Positions 5,098-13,656 of a stretch of DNA of 31,146 nt are shown here, in pieces; within the stretch, counting starts at the first letter, position 1, and each line of letters begins with the position of its first letter. The DNA lies in the IMG/VR virus record IMGVR_UViG_3300047300_000192, positions 1 through 31,146 of that record; one strand, written 5' to 3'. This stretch comes from a virus. The notes below the pieces were generated by a model that was not told the origin of the DNA, searched no databases, and saw only the letters and a list, made by a program, of their open reading frames with translations. The translations under genes were made by a program, and so were the position numbers.

Positions 5098-5450
5098 CGG
5101 ATTAAAAAGTAGGAAGTTACTATTGTTGTGATTATAAATAAGTTTCTTTGCCATCCGTTTCTTTTACGCTTGCTTTCGCTAATATAAAGAGATTTTTCTA
5201 TTTCGTATATCTTTGCTTGTCTATTATAATTTTCGTCCGTTAGAATCGAAATATAAAGCTTGCTTAACGAATCTTTCTTTAGTAGATACTTACGCTCTTG
5301 TAAGTCGTGAATGATTGTATCCATTTGTGTTACCGGAATACATATCTGCTTACCGGTATGTCCTGTAATTTTGTAGGAAATTTGTCCTTTCGCTATCTGA
5401 AAAAGTAAAAGGAATCCGATTAATAGAGGAATCGATTTTAATGATTTCAT
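5094..5450 (-). CDS. Exported protein with C-terminal membrane anchor, spanin-like
   Basis: The 118-aa protein has a signal-type N-terminus (MKSLKSIPLLIGFLLLFQIA), a helical, charged centre (DLQERKYLLKKDSLSKLYIS) and a C-terminal hydrophobic anchor (NLFIITTIVTSYFLI). This N-anchor, helix, C-anchor topology is that of unimolecular spanins, which fuse inner and outer membranes at lysis. However, no lipobox cysteine follows the signal peptide, which counts against a classical spanin. It follows the endolysin and a membrane protein gene that overlaps it by 101 nt. Confidence 0.5.
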   Translation of the reverse strand: MKSLKSIPLLIGFLLLFQIAKGQISYKITGHTGKQICIPVTQMDTIIHDLQERKYLLKKDSLSKLYISILTDENYNRQAKIYEIEKSLYISESKRKRNGWQRNLFIITTIVTSYFLIR

Positions 5451-5580
5451 TTTTTATTACGATTTTTTGTGAAGTTGGCAATGATATTGACTCTTTTTTG
5501 CAAGATTTGTAAACATAAGCCACAAAAAACAAAAGCAGTAAACTCGTTACTGCCTTGATTAAGTTAGTGTATTGATCCAT
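5350..5580 (-). CDS. Small N-terminally anchored membrane protein, lysis-cassette neighbour
   Basis: MDQYTNLIKAV precedes a hydrophobic segment (TSLLLLFFVAYVYKSC), and the remaining 50 residues are polar, giving an N-in single-pass topology with a periplasmic tail. The start shares one base with the HNH stop (TAATG). The 101-nt overlap with the next, signal-bearing gene recalls overlapping inner/outer spanin pairs, but the periplasmic part is short and not a clear coiled coil. A second holin-like role is an alternative. Confidence 0.5.
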   Translation of the reverse strand: MDQYTNLIKAVTSLLLLFFVAYVYKSCKKESISLPTSQKIVIKNEIIKIDSSINRIPFTFSDSERTNFLQNYRTYR

Positions 5581-6095
5581 TAGATTTTAGATAATTGGAA
5601 GTGCATACCTTTGCAAGCTCTATTTTGTTTAATTGCCATTGAAATAGTGGAAATAGACACTCCAGTTTTTCTGCTTGCTTCTGAATACCCATTATAAATA
5701 ATTCCATTGCATTCAATTTTAATACTTCTATTATGCTCAGCTCCAAATTTTCCTTTATAAGTTTGATTATTATATTTTTTATATAACCCAGACTTTAAAG
5801 CGTGAGACATATTTTCCTTCGGAGTTACCCATTCTAAATTGCAATAAATATTATTTAATTTATTACCATCAATATGGTTAACTTGTTCCTTATTATATGG
5901 ATTTTCAATAAAATATTTAGCAACTAATCTATGAACTAAATAATTTTTCCGCTTTCCATTACCAATATAAATTTGAACCATAAGATAAGGAGATGTTACT
6001 CCAGCTCTTAATTTTCTAATTTGTTTGGTATTTATGTTTCTTACTTGTCCTAAGTTTGAAACTTCATAATTTGAATCTTCAATTCTATGCCACAT
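5580..6095 (-). CDS. HNH homing endonuclease (NUMOD4-HNH-NUMOD1)
   Basis: The 171-aa protein starts with NUMOD4 (MWHRIEDSNYEVSNLGQVRN). The HNH core follows (VHRLVAKYF, EQVNHIDGNKLNN, NLEWVTPKEN). It ends with a NUMOD1-like helix-turn-helix (IYNGYSEASRKTGVSISTIS). It cuts DNA at a specific site and spreads by homing. It sits between endolysin and the spanin-like genes and overlaps the following start by one base. Its N-terminal two thirds is clearly related to the HNH protein at 3172-3687, but the C-terminal DNA-binding module differs. A promoter-like box precedes it. Confidence 0.88.
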   Translation of the reverse strand: MWHRIEDSNYEVSNLGQVRNINTKQIRKLRAGVTSPYLMVQIYIGNGKRKNYLVHRLVAKYFIENPYNKEQVNHIDGNKLNNIYCNLEWVTPKENMSHALKSGLYKKYNNQTYKGKFGAEHNRSIKIECNGIIYNGYSEASRKTGVSISTISMAIKQNRACKGMHFQLSKI

Positions 6096-6123
6096 AATTA
6101 TATATTTTGTTTGCCTAAATATA

Positions 6124-6131
6124 CAAACATA
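6124..6131 (-). promoter_or_regulatory. Promoter-like -7 box (TATGTTTG) before the second HNH gene
   Basis: The minus-strand TATGTTTG in the 53-bp gap between endolysin and HNH matches TAnnTTTG and would give a leader of about 22 nt. A 6-bp dyad, TGTTTG/CAAACA, overlaps it. No clear -33 box is visible at the expected distance, so confidence is low. Confidence 0.35.
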
Positions 6132-6148
6132 ATATTAAAAATGCAACA

Positions 6149-6598
6149 CTATATTGATGCTAATTGCATGTGCATAAAATCTGGACGAGACTTCCAATCA
6201 GCTCCACAATCAAATCCGTTTTTTCTAAAGCAATTAAGAAATTCTTCGCTAAATGGAGTTAATCCTTTTGCTTTAATTTGCTCTCTTGTAAGTCCAAGAG
6301 GATTTGCGAAAGCATTCATATCAATAGCAATTCCCCAAGAATGAAGGCTCATTGAGCTTAATCCTCTTTTGTTTCGTATATTGAAACAACCATCCCAAGT
6401 CTTAAGCTCCTTAATACATCCAGTTGAAATTAAAGCTTTAAATGCAGCAGTTAATGGTTTTACCATATCCTTGTTGCAATATATTCGCTTTGGAATAACT
6501 CCAATCTCTAATTCAGTTGGTACATCCCAAAGAATTAAATTAGGATTGCTTTGGCTTGCTGCTCCGTACTTTTTTAGTGCTTGCTGGCTCGTTACCAT
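6149..6598 (-). CDS. Endolysin, M15-family peptidase
   Basis: The 149-aa protein has the zinc-site pattern of M15 (VanY/Ply500-like) peptidases: SLHSWGIAIDMN, giving H86 and D93, and RPDFMHMQL, giving H143. The start MVTSQQALKKYG and the WDVP segment are typical of Bacteroidota phage versions. These enzymes cut peptidoglycan stem peptides. There is no signal peptide, so release would need the holin-like protein encoded just upstream, whose end overlaps this start by 59 nt. Confidence 0.88.
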   Translation of the reverse strand: MVTSQQALKKYGAASQSNPNLILWDVPTELEIGVIPKRIYCNKDMVKPLTAAFKALISTGCIKELKTWDGCFNIRNKRGLSSMSLHSWGIAIDMNAFANPLGLTREQIKAKGLTPFSEEFLNCFRKNGFDCGADWKSRPDFMHMQLASI

Positions 6599-6863
6599 CT
6601 AATCCAAGTTTTAATTTTAAATCGCTATTTTCGCTTCGTAAGTTATGTACTTCTTGTGTTAGTAAGTCAACCTTGTCGCTTAACTCTTTTACTTTAATTG
6701 ACATATCCTCTGCCATCTCTCGCCATATTTTAATTGCTTCCTGTGTGTTTGTTATCTCGCTACCTTGCACCTCGACATTCTCTTTCTTTCTGCCAGCAAG
6801 CCAAGTAACAAAAGCACCGATTGCACCAGTAATAGACGGTACGATTATGTCATCTAAATTCAT
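6540..6863 (-). CDS. Holin-like protein: one membrane helix plus coiled coil
   Basis: From the ATG at 6863 (TAATG overlap with the previous stop) the protein begins MNLDDIIVPSITGAIGAFVT. One hydrophobic segment is followed by a basic boundary (AGRKKENVEV), then a long heptad-like helix (IKVKELSDKVDLLTQEVHNL) and a basic tail. Small one-helix proteins with a coiled coil next to an M15 endolysin are usually called holins in these phages. The assignment rests on topology and neighbours, not on a defined family motif. Confidence 0.6.
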   Translation of the reverse strand: MNLDDIIVPSITGAIGAFVTWLAGRKKENVEVQGSEITNTQEAIKIWREMAEDMSIKVKELSDKVDLLTQEVHNLRSENSDLKLKLGLDGNEPASTKKVRSSKPKQS

Positions 6864-7180
6864 TATGCCCAAGGTAAAGGAAGTACAACAATAGGAGGAT
6901 TAATTAAGCTCTCAATTTGACCTACTAAACTATTATCGATAGCTTCTACATCAAGACCAGCTTCAAGCCAAGATTCAACTTGTGCTTCCGTCAAATCAGG
7001 ATAAGCAGTAAAGTCGGTTTCACTTGGAGTAGGACAAGCCATAGCACCATAAGATTCAACGACATACTCGCCATCGGTAGCTCTCCTTCTCCAATGAACT
7101 ACCGAAACTACATCCATCAAATCGCCATCTTGTGGTTTTGTATCAAGCTGAACGATTATCCAATCAAATTGATTTGCCAT
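6863..7180 (-). CDS. Small conserved tail-region protein (DUF7936-like)
   Basis: The pattern MANQFDWIIVQLDTKPQDGD, WRRRATDGEYVVESYGAM, then a DLTEAQVESWLE helix near residue 82 matches a small phage family commonly found beside tail fibres. It has a compact beta-rich domain and a short helix. It follows the fibre genes and precedes the lysis genes. Its molecular role is not known to me; fibre assembly or accessory virion function is an inference from position. Confidence 0.6.
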   Translation of the reverse strand: MANQFDWIIVQLDTKPQDGDLMDVVSVVHWRRRATDGEYVVESYGAMACPTPSETDFTAYPDLTEAQVESWLEAGLDVEAIDNSLVGQIESLINPPIVVLPLPWA

Positions 7181-7181
7181 A

Positions 7182-7571
7182 TTATAATTCTATTTCTTCT
7201 GGTTTCTTAAATTCAATCCCTGAAACCCATCCATCAAGAAACCAATAAGCTTCTAATCCTTCAGGATTAATAACAGGAATAGGAGTAAAGTCCAAAGTTT
7301 CTAAAAGTAAATCCTTGATTTGCTTATTTAACTTCTTAACTCCCTCTTTATTAAACGAATATTCTCCTTTTTCGTTTGTAATTAAATTACCATCTTTATC
7401 AACGGAAGCGGCATCTAAACGAATTTCTTCTCGCTTGTCATTGAAATCATCAATAAATGGCTTTAATCTTTCGCCAATCTTTACTAATTTCTTTTGACCT
7501 TTAGTCTTTGCTTCGCCTACATTCGCATTTAAGAGCTGAATTAGGTTTAATAAATCTGCATTTGTTTTCAT
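7182..7571 (-). CDS. Hypothetical late protein, 129 aa
   Basis: I place the start at the ATG at 7571 (MKTNADLLNLIQLLNANVGE), 34 nt after the fibre stop; the longer frame runs back into the fibre gene. The N-terminal half is charged and helical. The C-terminal half contains FTPIPVINPEGLEAYWFLDG. It has no signal or membrane segment. It is co-transcribed with the fibres and lysis genes. Function is not recognised. Confidence 0.6.
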   Translation of the reverse strand: MKTNADLLNLIQLLNANVGEAKTKGQKKLVKIGERLKPFIDDFNDKREEIRLDAASVDKDGNLITNEKGEYSFNKEGVKKLNKQIKDLLLETLDFTPIPVINPEGLEAYWFLDGWVSGIEFKKPEEIEL

Positions 7572-7605
7572 TTTATTTTGTGTTTGTTTGTTCAAATATA
7601 ATAAT

Positions 7606-9132
7606 TTATACGATTCTAACATAACCACTACCATCCCGATACAAATCGCCAGCTATTAAGCCAGTAGATGAGCTTGGTATATTGTTCATATTAACGGTAT
7701 TGTGTTTGATTGACATTGCCTCGATCCATACCGCAGTTGATGCTTTAGCTACTACGAATTTTAGAGTAGAGTTTACTGATAAGTTTGGAGCAGTTGCATA
7801 AACAAATCCAGCTTGTCCGGTATTGTCGTAACCTAATCCAACACCAGCATAGGTAGATTCATTCTGCATTACTCTAACCATTGCATAGAATTGAGTGCTT
7901 CCAAGTTTGGTAGTAATATTAGTATTTCCGTTAGCATGAATATTTAAAGCTAATGAAGCATTTGCAGCCGAACTTGCACCAATGTAAATTCTACCATTGT
8001 TTTCAATTCTCATTACTTCGCCCGATGCTCCTGCTGGCTGAAATCCTATTAGGTTATTGCTTCCGTATGTAGCATGATAAATACCTGAATTAGTTAGCGA
8101 TGTTGGACTTGACCACATAGCAATATAATTAGTAGTACCAGCTCCAGAGATTCCGCCTCCGCCTGTACCTATCGCAGTTCCATTAATCTTAAACGCTCCT
8201 GTAATATTAACATCGCCTGAAACTTGTAAAGCTCCGCCTCCTGTGATTCCTGTCGTACCAATTCCAACAATCGATCCGTTATCAAAGATGTTAGAATTAC
8301 CGATATAATTAGAGCCTGTCCATTTAGTAACATAGTTGGTAGTTTGTGTACCAGCAAAGACATTGCCTCCGCCTCCACCACCACTACCGATTGGAGTACC
8401 ATTTATTTTGAACTGACCGCTAATATTTACATCGCCATTTACTTGCAATATTCCGCCTCCGCTTATTCCTGATGTAGTACCCAATAGCATATTCTTTGAG
8501 CTATCAAGTCGCATTGCTTCAGAGAATCCAATGTAGAATCCCAAAAAGCTTGCGTTTATAGCCATCGGAATTGCTCCGTAGGTATTATTTACCGCATTCA
8601 TAAATACGGAATCATCTGAAGCAAATAAAGAAGTTCTACCAATACCAAAGTTTAAGTTAGTAAATGGCTGAACGGTAAAGCGATATAAAGGATTAGTCGT
8701 ATTAATCGCAAAGTCGCTTCCATTATCGTATGCAATGGAGTTAGTTACGGATGTAGAACTTGACCATTTCGTGATATAGTTTGTCGTTCCCGCACCTGAA
8801 ATACCTCCGCCTCCGCCAGTACCGATTGCAACACCATTTACACGGAAAGCTCCTGTAATGTTAATATCTCCATTTACATCTATTTTGTAAGCTGGATTAA
8901 CTACACCAACACCGACATTGCCTGTATTATAATAGATGCTTGTGCCGTTAGTTGTCCATTGTGTAGAAGGAGAAGTAGCAGTTAAGATATTACCGCTTGA
9001 ATCAAATGCAAGATAACCTACCACCGATCCCGTAAAAGAAGTCGTAGATGTATAGAAAGGGAAAGTCAATCTACCTGATGTAGCTCCTTTAGCGTAGTTT
9101 ATTAAACTTGATAAATCAGTATTCTTTGACAT
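7606..9132 (-). CDS. Tail fibre protein 2, repetitive, without an S74 chaperone
   Basis: The 508-aa protein is built from repeated modules of the type GD(I/V)N(I/V)(T/S)G.F(R/K)(V/I)NG..IGTGGGG.(S)GAGTTNY(I/V)(T)KWSSS, about three copies (genomic 8170-8900), separated by beta-rich stretches. It ends SSTGLIAGDLYRDGSGYVRI. It starts 1 nt after the stop of the larger fibre gene. The modules are clearly paralogous to those of that fibre, including NPAYK(I/L)DV. Unlike it, this protein lacks the C-terminal peptidase S74 domain, so it may be folded differently or assembled onto the first fibre. The call as a virion fibre is confident; receptor role is inferred. Confidence 0.8.
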   Translation of the reverse strand: MSKNTDLSSLINYAKGATSGRLTFPFYTSTTSFTGSVVGYLAFDSSGNILTATSPSTQWTTNGTSIYYNTGNVGVGVVNPAYKIDVNGDINITGAFRVNGVAIGTGGGGGISGAGTTNYITKWSSSTSVTNSIAYDNGSDFAINTTNPLYRFTVQPFTNLNFGIGRTSLFASDDSVFMNAVNNTYGAIPMAINASFLGFYIGFSEAMRLDSSKNMLLGTTSGISGGGILQVNGDVNISGQFKINGTPIGSGGGGGGNVFAGTQTTNYVTKWTGSNYIGNSNIFDNGSIVGIGTTGITGGGALQVSGDVNITGAFKINGTAIGTGGGGISGAGTTNYIAMWSSPTSLTNSGIYHATYGSNNLIGFQPAGASGEVMRIENNGRIYIGASSAANASLALNIHANGNTNITTKLGSTQFYAMVRVMQNESTYAGVGLGYDNTGQAGFVYATAPNLSVNSTLKFVVAKASTAVWIEAMSIKHNTVNMNNIPSSSTGLIAGDLYRDGSGYVRIV

Positions 9133-9133
9133 C

Positions 9134-12100
9134 TTATTTAGCTTCTAATTTTGCATTTAATTCTTTGATTGCTTGCACTAATACAGGCACAATCTTTGAG
9201 TAATCAACTTGCTGATTATCTTTCCCATCTTTAATTCCTGTAACTGCATAAGGCAATATTTCTTGCAATTCATGGGCAACTACTCCATCCATTCGTTCAT
9301 TAGAATTTTTCCATTTAAAATCGTACACATTGATTTTATTTACTTTTTCTAATCCACTAATTGGTTTTAAATCTTCTTTTAAACGGTAGTCAGAAGTTAT
9401 ATTATATGAAGTCATAGTTCCATTACCCATAATACTACCAGTTTGACCGCCTGAACTATTTTGGAAATTCATATAATATTGTGTACCTGAAGTATATCCG
9501 TGTTGAATATTAATTCCCCAAATTAATTCATTAGTATAAACATTTAATTTTTCTGTTGGATTAGATGTCCCTATTCCTATTTTTCCACCACTTGTAATTC
9601 GCATCTTTTCAGTAGGATTTACCGCTCCTGTACTTGTACCAAATGACAAATAAGTATTACCGCCTCCTGTATGTTGTGCTTCAATATATGAATAGTGATT
9701 ATTATCGCCACCAATTAACAAAACCGATGTTCCGCCTGCTTGACCAGGAGTACCATTTCTTAATGCTAATTTTACATTATTGATAGTTCCACCAAATCCT
9801 GTGCTTGGGGAATTTGTACCAACACCTAAAATACCGCTATCAGTTAATCTCATAGATTCACTTCCATAAGGTGCAAAAATTATATTAACACCTGCAACTG
9901 CAAAATTAGACCAAGCATTTAATGCTGAATTATGCCCACCGATTGTTGGCATTGATAAATTACCAATAACTACCTTATCAGTTCCACCTGTTCCGCTAAA
10001 TGTTCCACTAATCCAATTTGAGCCATCAGATGCAACTTCTAATCTTCTTATTGGCGAACTTGTTCCAATTCCTACATTTCCACCACTTGTAATTCGCATT
10101 CTTTCGGTATTACTTGCACCCATATTGAACGCCAAGTAACCTGTACCATTATCTGCAACAATTTGAGCAATATTATTACCGCTACCATTGACATAATTCA
10201 ATGCAGGTTGAGAAGCAGTTCCGCCATCATTTATTGCTTTTATAACAATACCTGTTGCATTTGTACCTGAATTCATCACAACGGTTAAACTTTGTGTTGG
10301 CGATGCCGTACCAATACCAACATTAGTACCATTGTCAAATATCAATGAATTACCGATTGCAGAAGTACCTGACCATTTAGCAATGTAATTTGCCGTTCCT
10401 GTGCCAGTTACCGTACCCGATCCGCCACCAATAGCTACTCCATTAATACGGAATGAGCCTGTAATATTAATATCTCCCGAAACATCAAGTTTATAAGCTG
10501 GATTAATTAAACCTATTCCAACATTCCCATTAGCAATTACTCTTACTCTTTCTAAATTATTAGTAGAAAAAGATAAATATGTATCAGTTGAACTTGTTCC
10601 TTTTCCGCTTATATAAGTATATGATGAGCCAGTAGCTAAATCTCCGATATAAAATGCAGCTCCTGTTGTATCGTTAGGAATCCAATTACCACCAGAATAA
10701 ATATATCCAGTAGTTTCAATCGATGCTCTTGGAGTAGTTGTACCAATACCTAAATATCCTGTGGCAGTAAGCCGCATTCTTTCGTTAGCATTGGTAATGA
10801 ATCGCAAATAACTCAAAGCACCGCTAAATGAACTGCCTTCGATTGCAGCGTATTCAGGACTTCCAAAATCTGCGAATACTAATTGGTATCCACTACCAGC
10901 ATACAATCCACCATCAATAGAAGCAATAACTCCATTTGTTACTTTAAATGCTTTTGTAGTAGCAAAATCAATATTTACACCATTAGCATCTTGATAAATT
11001 AAGCTATTAGTCAAGTTTGAACTGCCTGACCACAATGGTAAATAATTAGCAGTTCCGCTTCCTGTAATACCGCTTGTAAGACTTGCAGTGTAGTTAATAA
11101 TATCTACTAAATCATTAGCGATTGCTCCTACTGATAATACTACCGTAGTGCCATTTGTTGCAGTATAATCGCCTCCGTTTAATCTAACACCATTTACAAA
11201 TACATCTACCAAGCCAGCAGTATATCCACCAACTATTGTAAATGTAGTTTGACCTGATGTAGCGACAAATGAAGATACATTTCGCATTCCCGATCCTACG
11301 GAAATTGTCCAGCTTCTATCTGCACTTAAATCGTAAGCAGTACCATTAATAGTTAATGTTCTACTTTGTGGAGTATAAACCGTATTGTCATAACTAATTA
11401 CGCTACCAGTAGCTTTTACAAATCCAGTACCGCTTAATGGTTGTTGTTTAGCACTAAAGTAATTCCAATCCGCAGAGCTTAAATATCCATCAGTAGTTGC
11501 ATTTGCTTGGCTAATGCTGATAACATTAGATGTAATACTTAATGGAGAAGTTGCAGTCAATAACCCCGACAAAGGCTTATTTTCCCAAACACCTAAAGAT
11601 GAATTGTAAATTAAAGCATCCTTATTGATTGGCGAATTAATCTTGACATTGTGAAGCTCATCTAACTCATAGCCATTGTCTACCTTTACAAATATCTTAC
11701 CATTATTAGCATGAGCATAAACAACCCATCCGATTATTACGGTATGATTTGGAGCTTGTGGCTTGACATTAGTTAAATAACCAGCATGAGTAGGAGATAG
11801 GTAAAGTACATCTCCATCTGACCAAGTTTCAGTACCGCCATAAGATTTAGCTCCAGTAGTATTTATCTTATTAACATTCCCTGATGTCGTAATAAAACCT
11901 TCTTGATTATCAGCAATGCTTTCCGTTACTAATCCAATCGTAGTAGCTGAATCAGCATCAGAATCAGCTTGAGCAAGCAATACTGCAAGCCTTTGCCCTT
12001 GTGCTCCGCCTTCTGCTACTGAACGAACACGAACTGCTCTAAAGTCAGCCTCATTTAATGTTGCTCCTGTTTTATTAACTACTCTTAATACTTGCTCTTG

Positions 12101-12742
12101 ACCAATTTGAAGTGTTACATTGCCACCTTTTAATATCAAGTCAGCAGTACCATCCGAATCATTCCAAGTAAAAGTACCTACCGCAGTTGGAGGATTTGTA
12201 GGAGTTGTATCTAAACCAAACCAATTTGATTTGATTCCCCATTCTCCCAAGTCTGAATTCTTGTATGCCCCTAAATATGGTATCTTGTCATCGCTACTTG
12301 CAATTTCTACATATACCTCATCAATAGCATCCCATCGCCAAAACTTATTCTCATCTAAAGTGATGTAATAGGTATCAGTATCTCCGATTGTTGGCAAGTC
12401 AGCAAAGGTATCATATTCTTCAATAGAGAGATTATTTTGTCCTCTATTGATGTTTACCTCAACCAAGCTTGGAGTGATGTTTAAAACGACATTATCAGTC
12501 GCATCAGTTACCGTAACATCAACGATATTTACACAAGTATTTGCATCTACCGTAACTACCTCAGTAATCAGCTCTTGCGTTACATCAATATTAACCTCTA
12601 CTACTGATGGAGTAATGGTAAGCTCGACATTCTCAACTTCCTCAAGAACATTGATGTCAATTATTTGGTCAGTTGGAGTAGCAGAAACAAGAATATTATT
12701 TGTGATTTCCGTTACACCAATTTCGATGTTTTCATCACACAT
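9134..12742 (-). CDS. Long tail fibre with C-terminal S74 intramolecular chaperone
   Basis: The 1202-aa protein is the largest gene. The N-terminus has two copies of an ITPS(V/L)VEVNI motif, possibly the virion-attachment part, followed by a domain around residues 105-370. The middle is beta-rich with many NVGIGT.SP turns and GDINITG.F.INGVAIG modules shared with the neighbouring fibre. The end (about residue 1117 on) is peptidase S74: SDYRLKED with catalytic Ser1117, then YDFKW carrying the expected Lys and GVVAHELQEILPYAV. S74 domains trimerise fibres and cut themselves off. It is a likely receptor-binding fibre. Confidence 0.9.
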   Translation of the reverse strand: MCDENIEIGVTEITNNILVSATPTDQIIDINVLEEVENVELTITPSVVEVNIDVTQELITEVVTVDANTCVNIVDVTVTDATDNVVLNITPSLVEVNINRGQNNLSIEEYDTFADLPTIGDTDTYYITLDENKFWRWDAIDEVYVEIASSDDKIPYLGAYKNSDLGEWGIKSNWFGLDTTPTNPPTAVGTFTWNDSDGTADLILKGGNVTLQIGQEQVLRVVNKTGATLNEADFRAVRVRSVAEGGAQGQRLAVLLAQADSDADSATTIGLVTESIADNQEGFITTSGNVNKINTTGAKSYGGTETWSDGDVLYLSPTHAGYLTNVKPQAPNHTVIIGWVVYAHANNGKIFVKVDNGYELDELHNVKINSPINKDALIYNSSLGVWENKPLSGLLTATSPLSITSNVISISQANATTDGYLSSADWNYFSAKQQPLSGTGFVKATGSVISYDNTVYTPQSRTLTINGTAYDLSADRSWTISVGSGMRNVSSFVATSGQTTFTIVGGYTAGLVDVFVNGVRLNGGDYTATNGTTVVLSVGAIANDLVDIINYTASLTSGITGSGTANYLPLWSGSSNLTNSLIYQDANGVNIDFATTKAFKVTNGVIASIDGGLYAGSGYQLVFADFGSPEYAAIEGSSFSGALSYLRFITNANERMRLTATGYLGIGTTTPRASIETTGYIYSGGNWIPNDTTGAAFYIGDLATGSSYTYISGKGTSSTDTYLSFSTNNLERVRVIANGNVGIGLINPAYKLDVSGDINITGSFRINGVAIGGGSGTVTGTGTANYIAKWSGTSAIGNSLIFDNGTNVGIGTASPTQSLTVVMNSGTNATGIVIKAINDGGTASQPALNYVNGSGNNIAQIVADNGTGYLAFNMGASNTERMRITSGGNVGIGTSSPIRRLEVASDGSNWISGTFSGTGGTDKVVIGNLSMPTIGGHNSALNAWSNFAVAGVNIIFAPYGSESMRLTDSGILGVGTNSPSTGFGGTINNVKLALRNGTPGQAGGTSVLLIGGDNNHYSYIEAQHTGGGNTYLSFGTSTGAVNPTEKMRITSGGKIGIGTSNPTEKLNVYTNELIWGINIQHGYTSGTQYYMNFQNSSGGQTGSIMGNGTMTSYNITSDYRLKEDLKPISGLEKVNKINVYDFKWKNSNERMDGVVAHELQEILPYAVTGIKDGKDNQQVDYSKIVPVLVQAIKELNAKLEAK

Positions 12743-12744
12743 AA

Positions 12745-13086
12745 TTATCGTGTTATTTCAGGAGTGATATTAAATGATCCAGCAATGTAAGTCTTAACTA
12801 CACCGCTTGCAAAGGTAATCTGAATGTCGTATTGATAAGTATCAACTGGTATATCAATGATTTGCTCATTGATTTTAAATTGTCCTAATGTTGCAGCAGT
12901 AATAGTAATACCAGCAGAGCCTGCCGAAGTAAGCGATAAAGCTGGAGTTACATCGTTTGCATTCTTGCGAAGTTGCATCTTAATTACTGCACCAGTCAAG
13001 TTTACCGCTACCGTATCAATTTTAAGCTCAAACGCTACTTGATTAAAAGTATCGCCTTTTATATGTGTGAAATTAAGACCGCTCAT
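12745..13086 (-). CDS. Small virion protein, possible fibre-attachment protein (113 aa)
   Basis: The protein is beta-rich (MSGLNFTHIKGDTFNQVAFE, LTGAVIKMQLRKN, YQYDIQITFASGVVKTYIAG) and resembles the immunoglobulin-like N-terminal domain used by phage baseplate upper proteins to attach fibres. It lies immediately before the large fibre gene (2-nt gap), which supports a connector or baseplate role. This is a fold-level impression and could be wrong. Confidence 0.55.
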   Translation of the reverse strand: MSGLNFTHIKGDTFNQVAFELKIDTVAVNLTGAVIKMQLRKNANDVTPALSLTSAGSAGITITAATLGQFKINEQIIDIPVDTYQYDIQITFASGVVKTYIAGSFNITPEITR

Positions 13087-13198
13087 TATTTATTTTATTT
13101 AAAAATATCTGCAACTTTTTTACATTCTTTTCTTTTGGCTTGTACTTACCTCTACAAGTACCAGCCAATGAAGCTTGCTTCTTTATCTGGATAGACAT
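13073..13198 (-). CDS. Small basic protein, 41 aa
   Basis: The ORF reads MSIQIKKQASLAGTCRGKYK and continues PKEKNVKKLQIFLNKINNER. It is strongly basic, with an N-terminal linker and one amphipathic helix. It fills the gap between the connector (47-nt overlap at its start) and the 113-aa virion gene (14-nt overlap). Starting inside the connector's 3' end lowers confidence, but the composition is protein-like. Function is unknown. Confidence 0.4.
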   Translation of the reverse strand: MSIQIKKQASLAGTCRGKYKPKEKNVKKLQIFLNKINNERS

Positions 13199-13652
13199 CT
13201 GCATTACTATTTGTGTTATATTCAGGAAAGCTTGACTGATTAAAACTCATATAATCAATAAATCTACGAGTATAATTTTGTGCAATGCTTCTTTCCTTTT
13301 CAACTAAAAAATCTACTTCCGTTTTTTCAACATTGGTGCTATTCTCACTACCATGCTTGAATACTCCTTTGTTTGCTATTGTGTAAGCTGCAAATGGCAA
13401 GTATTCCACCATAGTCCAATGAATAACCATTGGCTTAATATACACATTTAAAAGCATTAAATAAGGATTGGCTAAATTATTAGCTACAATCGCATCGTTA
13501 ATCTTGTTAAATAGCTTTGTACCCAAGTAGTTTTGAATGTGAATATCTTGTGCAACTTTAACCCATTGAATAAATTTATCCGTATCAATGTTGCCATTTA
13601 ATGCAGTAAATTTTACAATATCCTCACGAGTAACAAATAATGCTTGTGCCAT
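13152..13652 (-). CDS. Head-tail connector/adaptor-like protein
   Basis: The 166-aa protein is helical: MAQALFVTREDIVKFTALNG, IDTDKFIQWVKVAQDIHIQN, YLGTKLF, MVIHWTMVEYLPFAAYT. This fits the gp6/gp15-type head-completion adaptor fold, in which helices stack under the portal. It follows the portal gene by 4 nt, where such proteins are normally encoded. I expect it to form the ring between portal and tail. The family name is uncertain, the class is likely. Confidence 0.65.
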   Translation of the reverse strand: MAQALFVTREDIVKFTALNGNIDTDKFIQWVKVAQDIHIQNYLGTKLFNKINDAIVANNLANPYLMLLNVYIKPMVIHWTMVEYLPFAAYTIANKGVFKHGSENSTNVEKTEVDFLVEKERSIAQNYTRRFIDYMSFNQSSFPEYNTNSNADVYPDKEASFIGWYL

Positions 13653-13656
13653 TCTA

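Noticed and set aside
6096-6148. TGTTTG/CAAACA dyad between endolysin and HNH as a terminator
   Set aside because: The stem is only 6 bp, AT-rich and lacks a following T run in the right orientation; the TAnnTTTG box is the simpler reading.
7606-12742. Diversity-generating retroelement target in the fibre genes
   Set aside because: No reverse transcriptase or template repeat is present; the repeats are in-frame modules and not adenine-variable copies.
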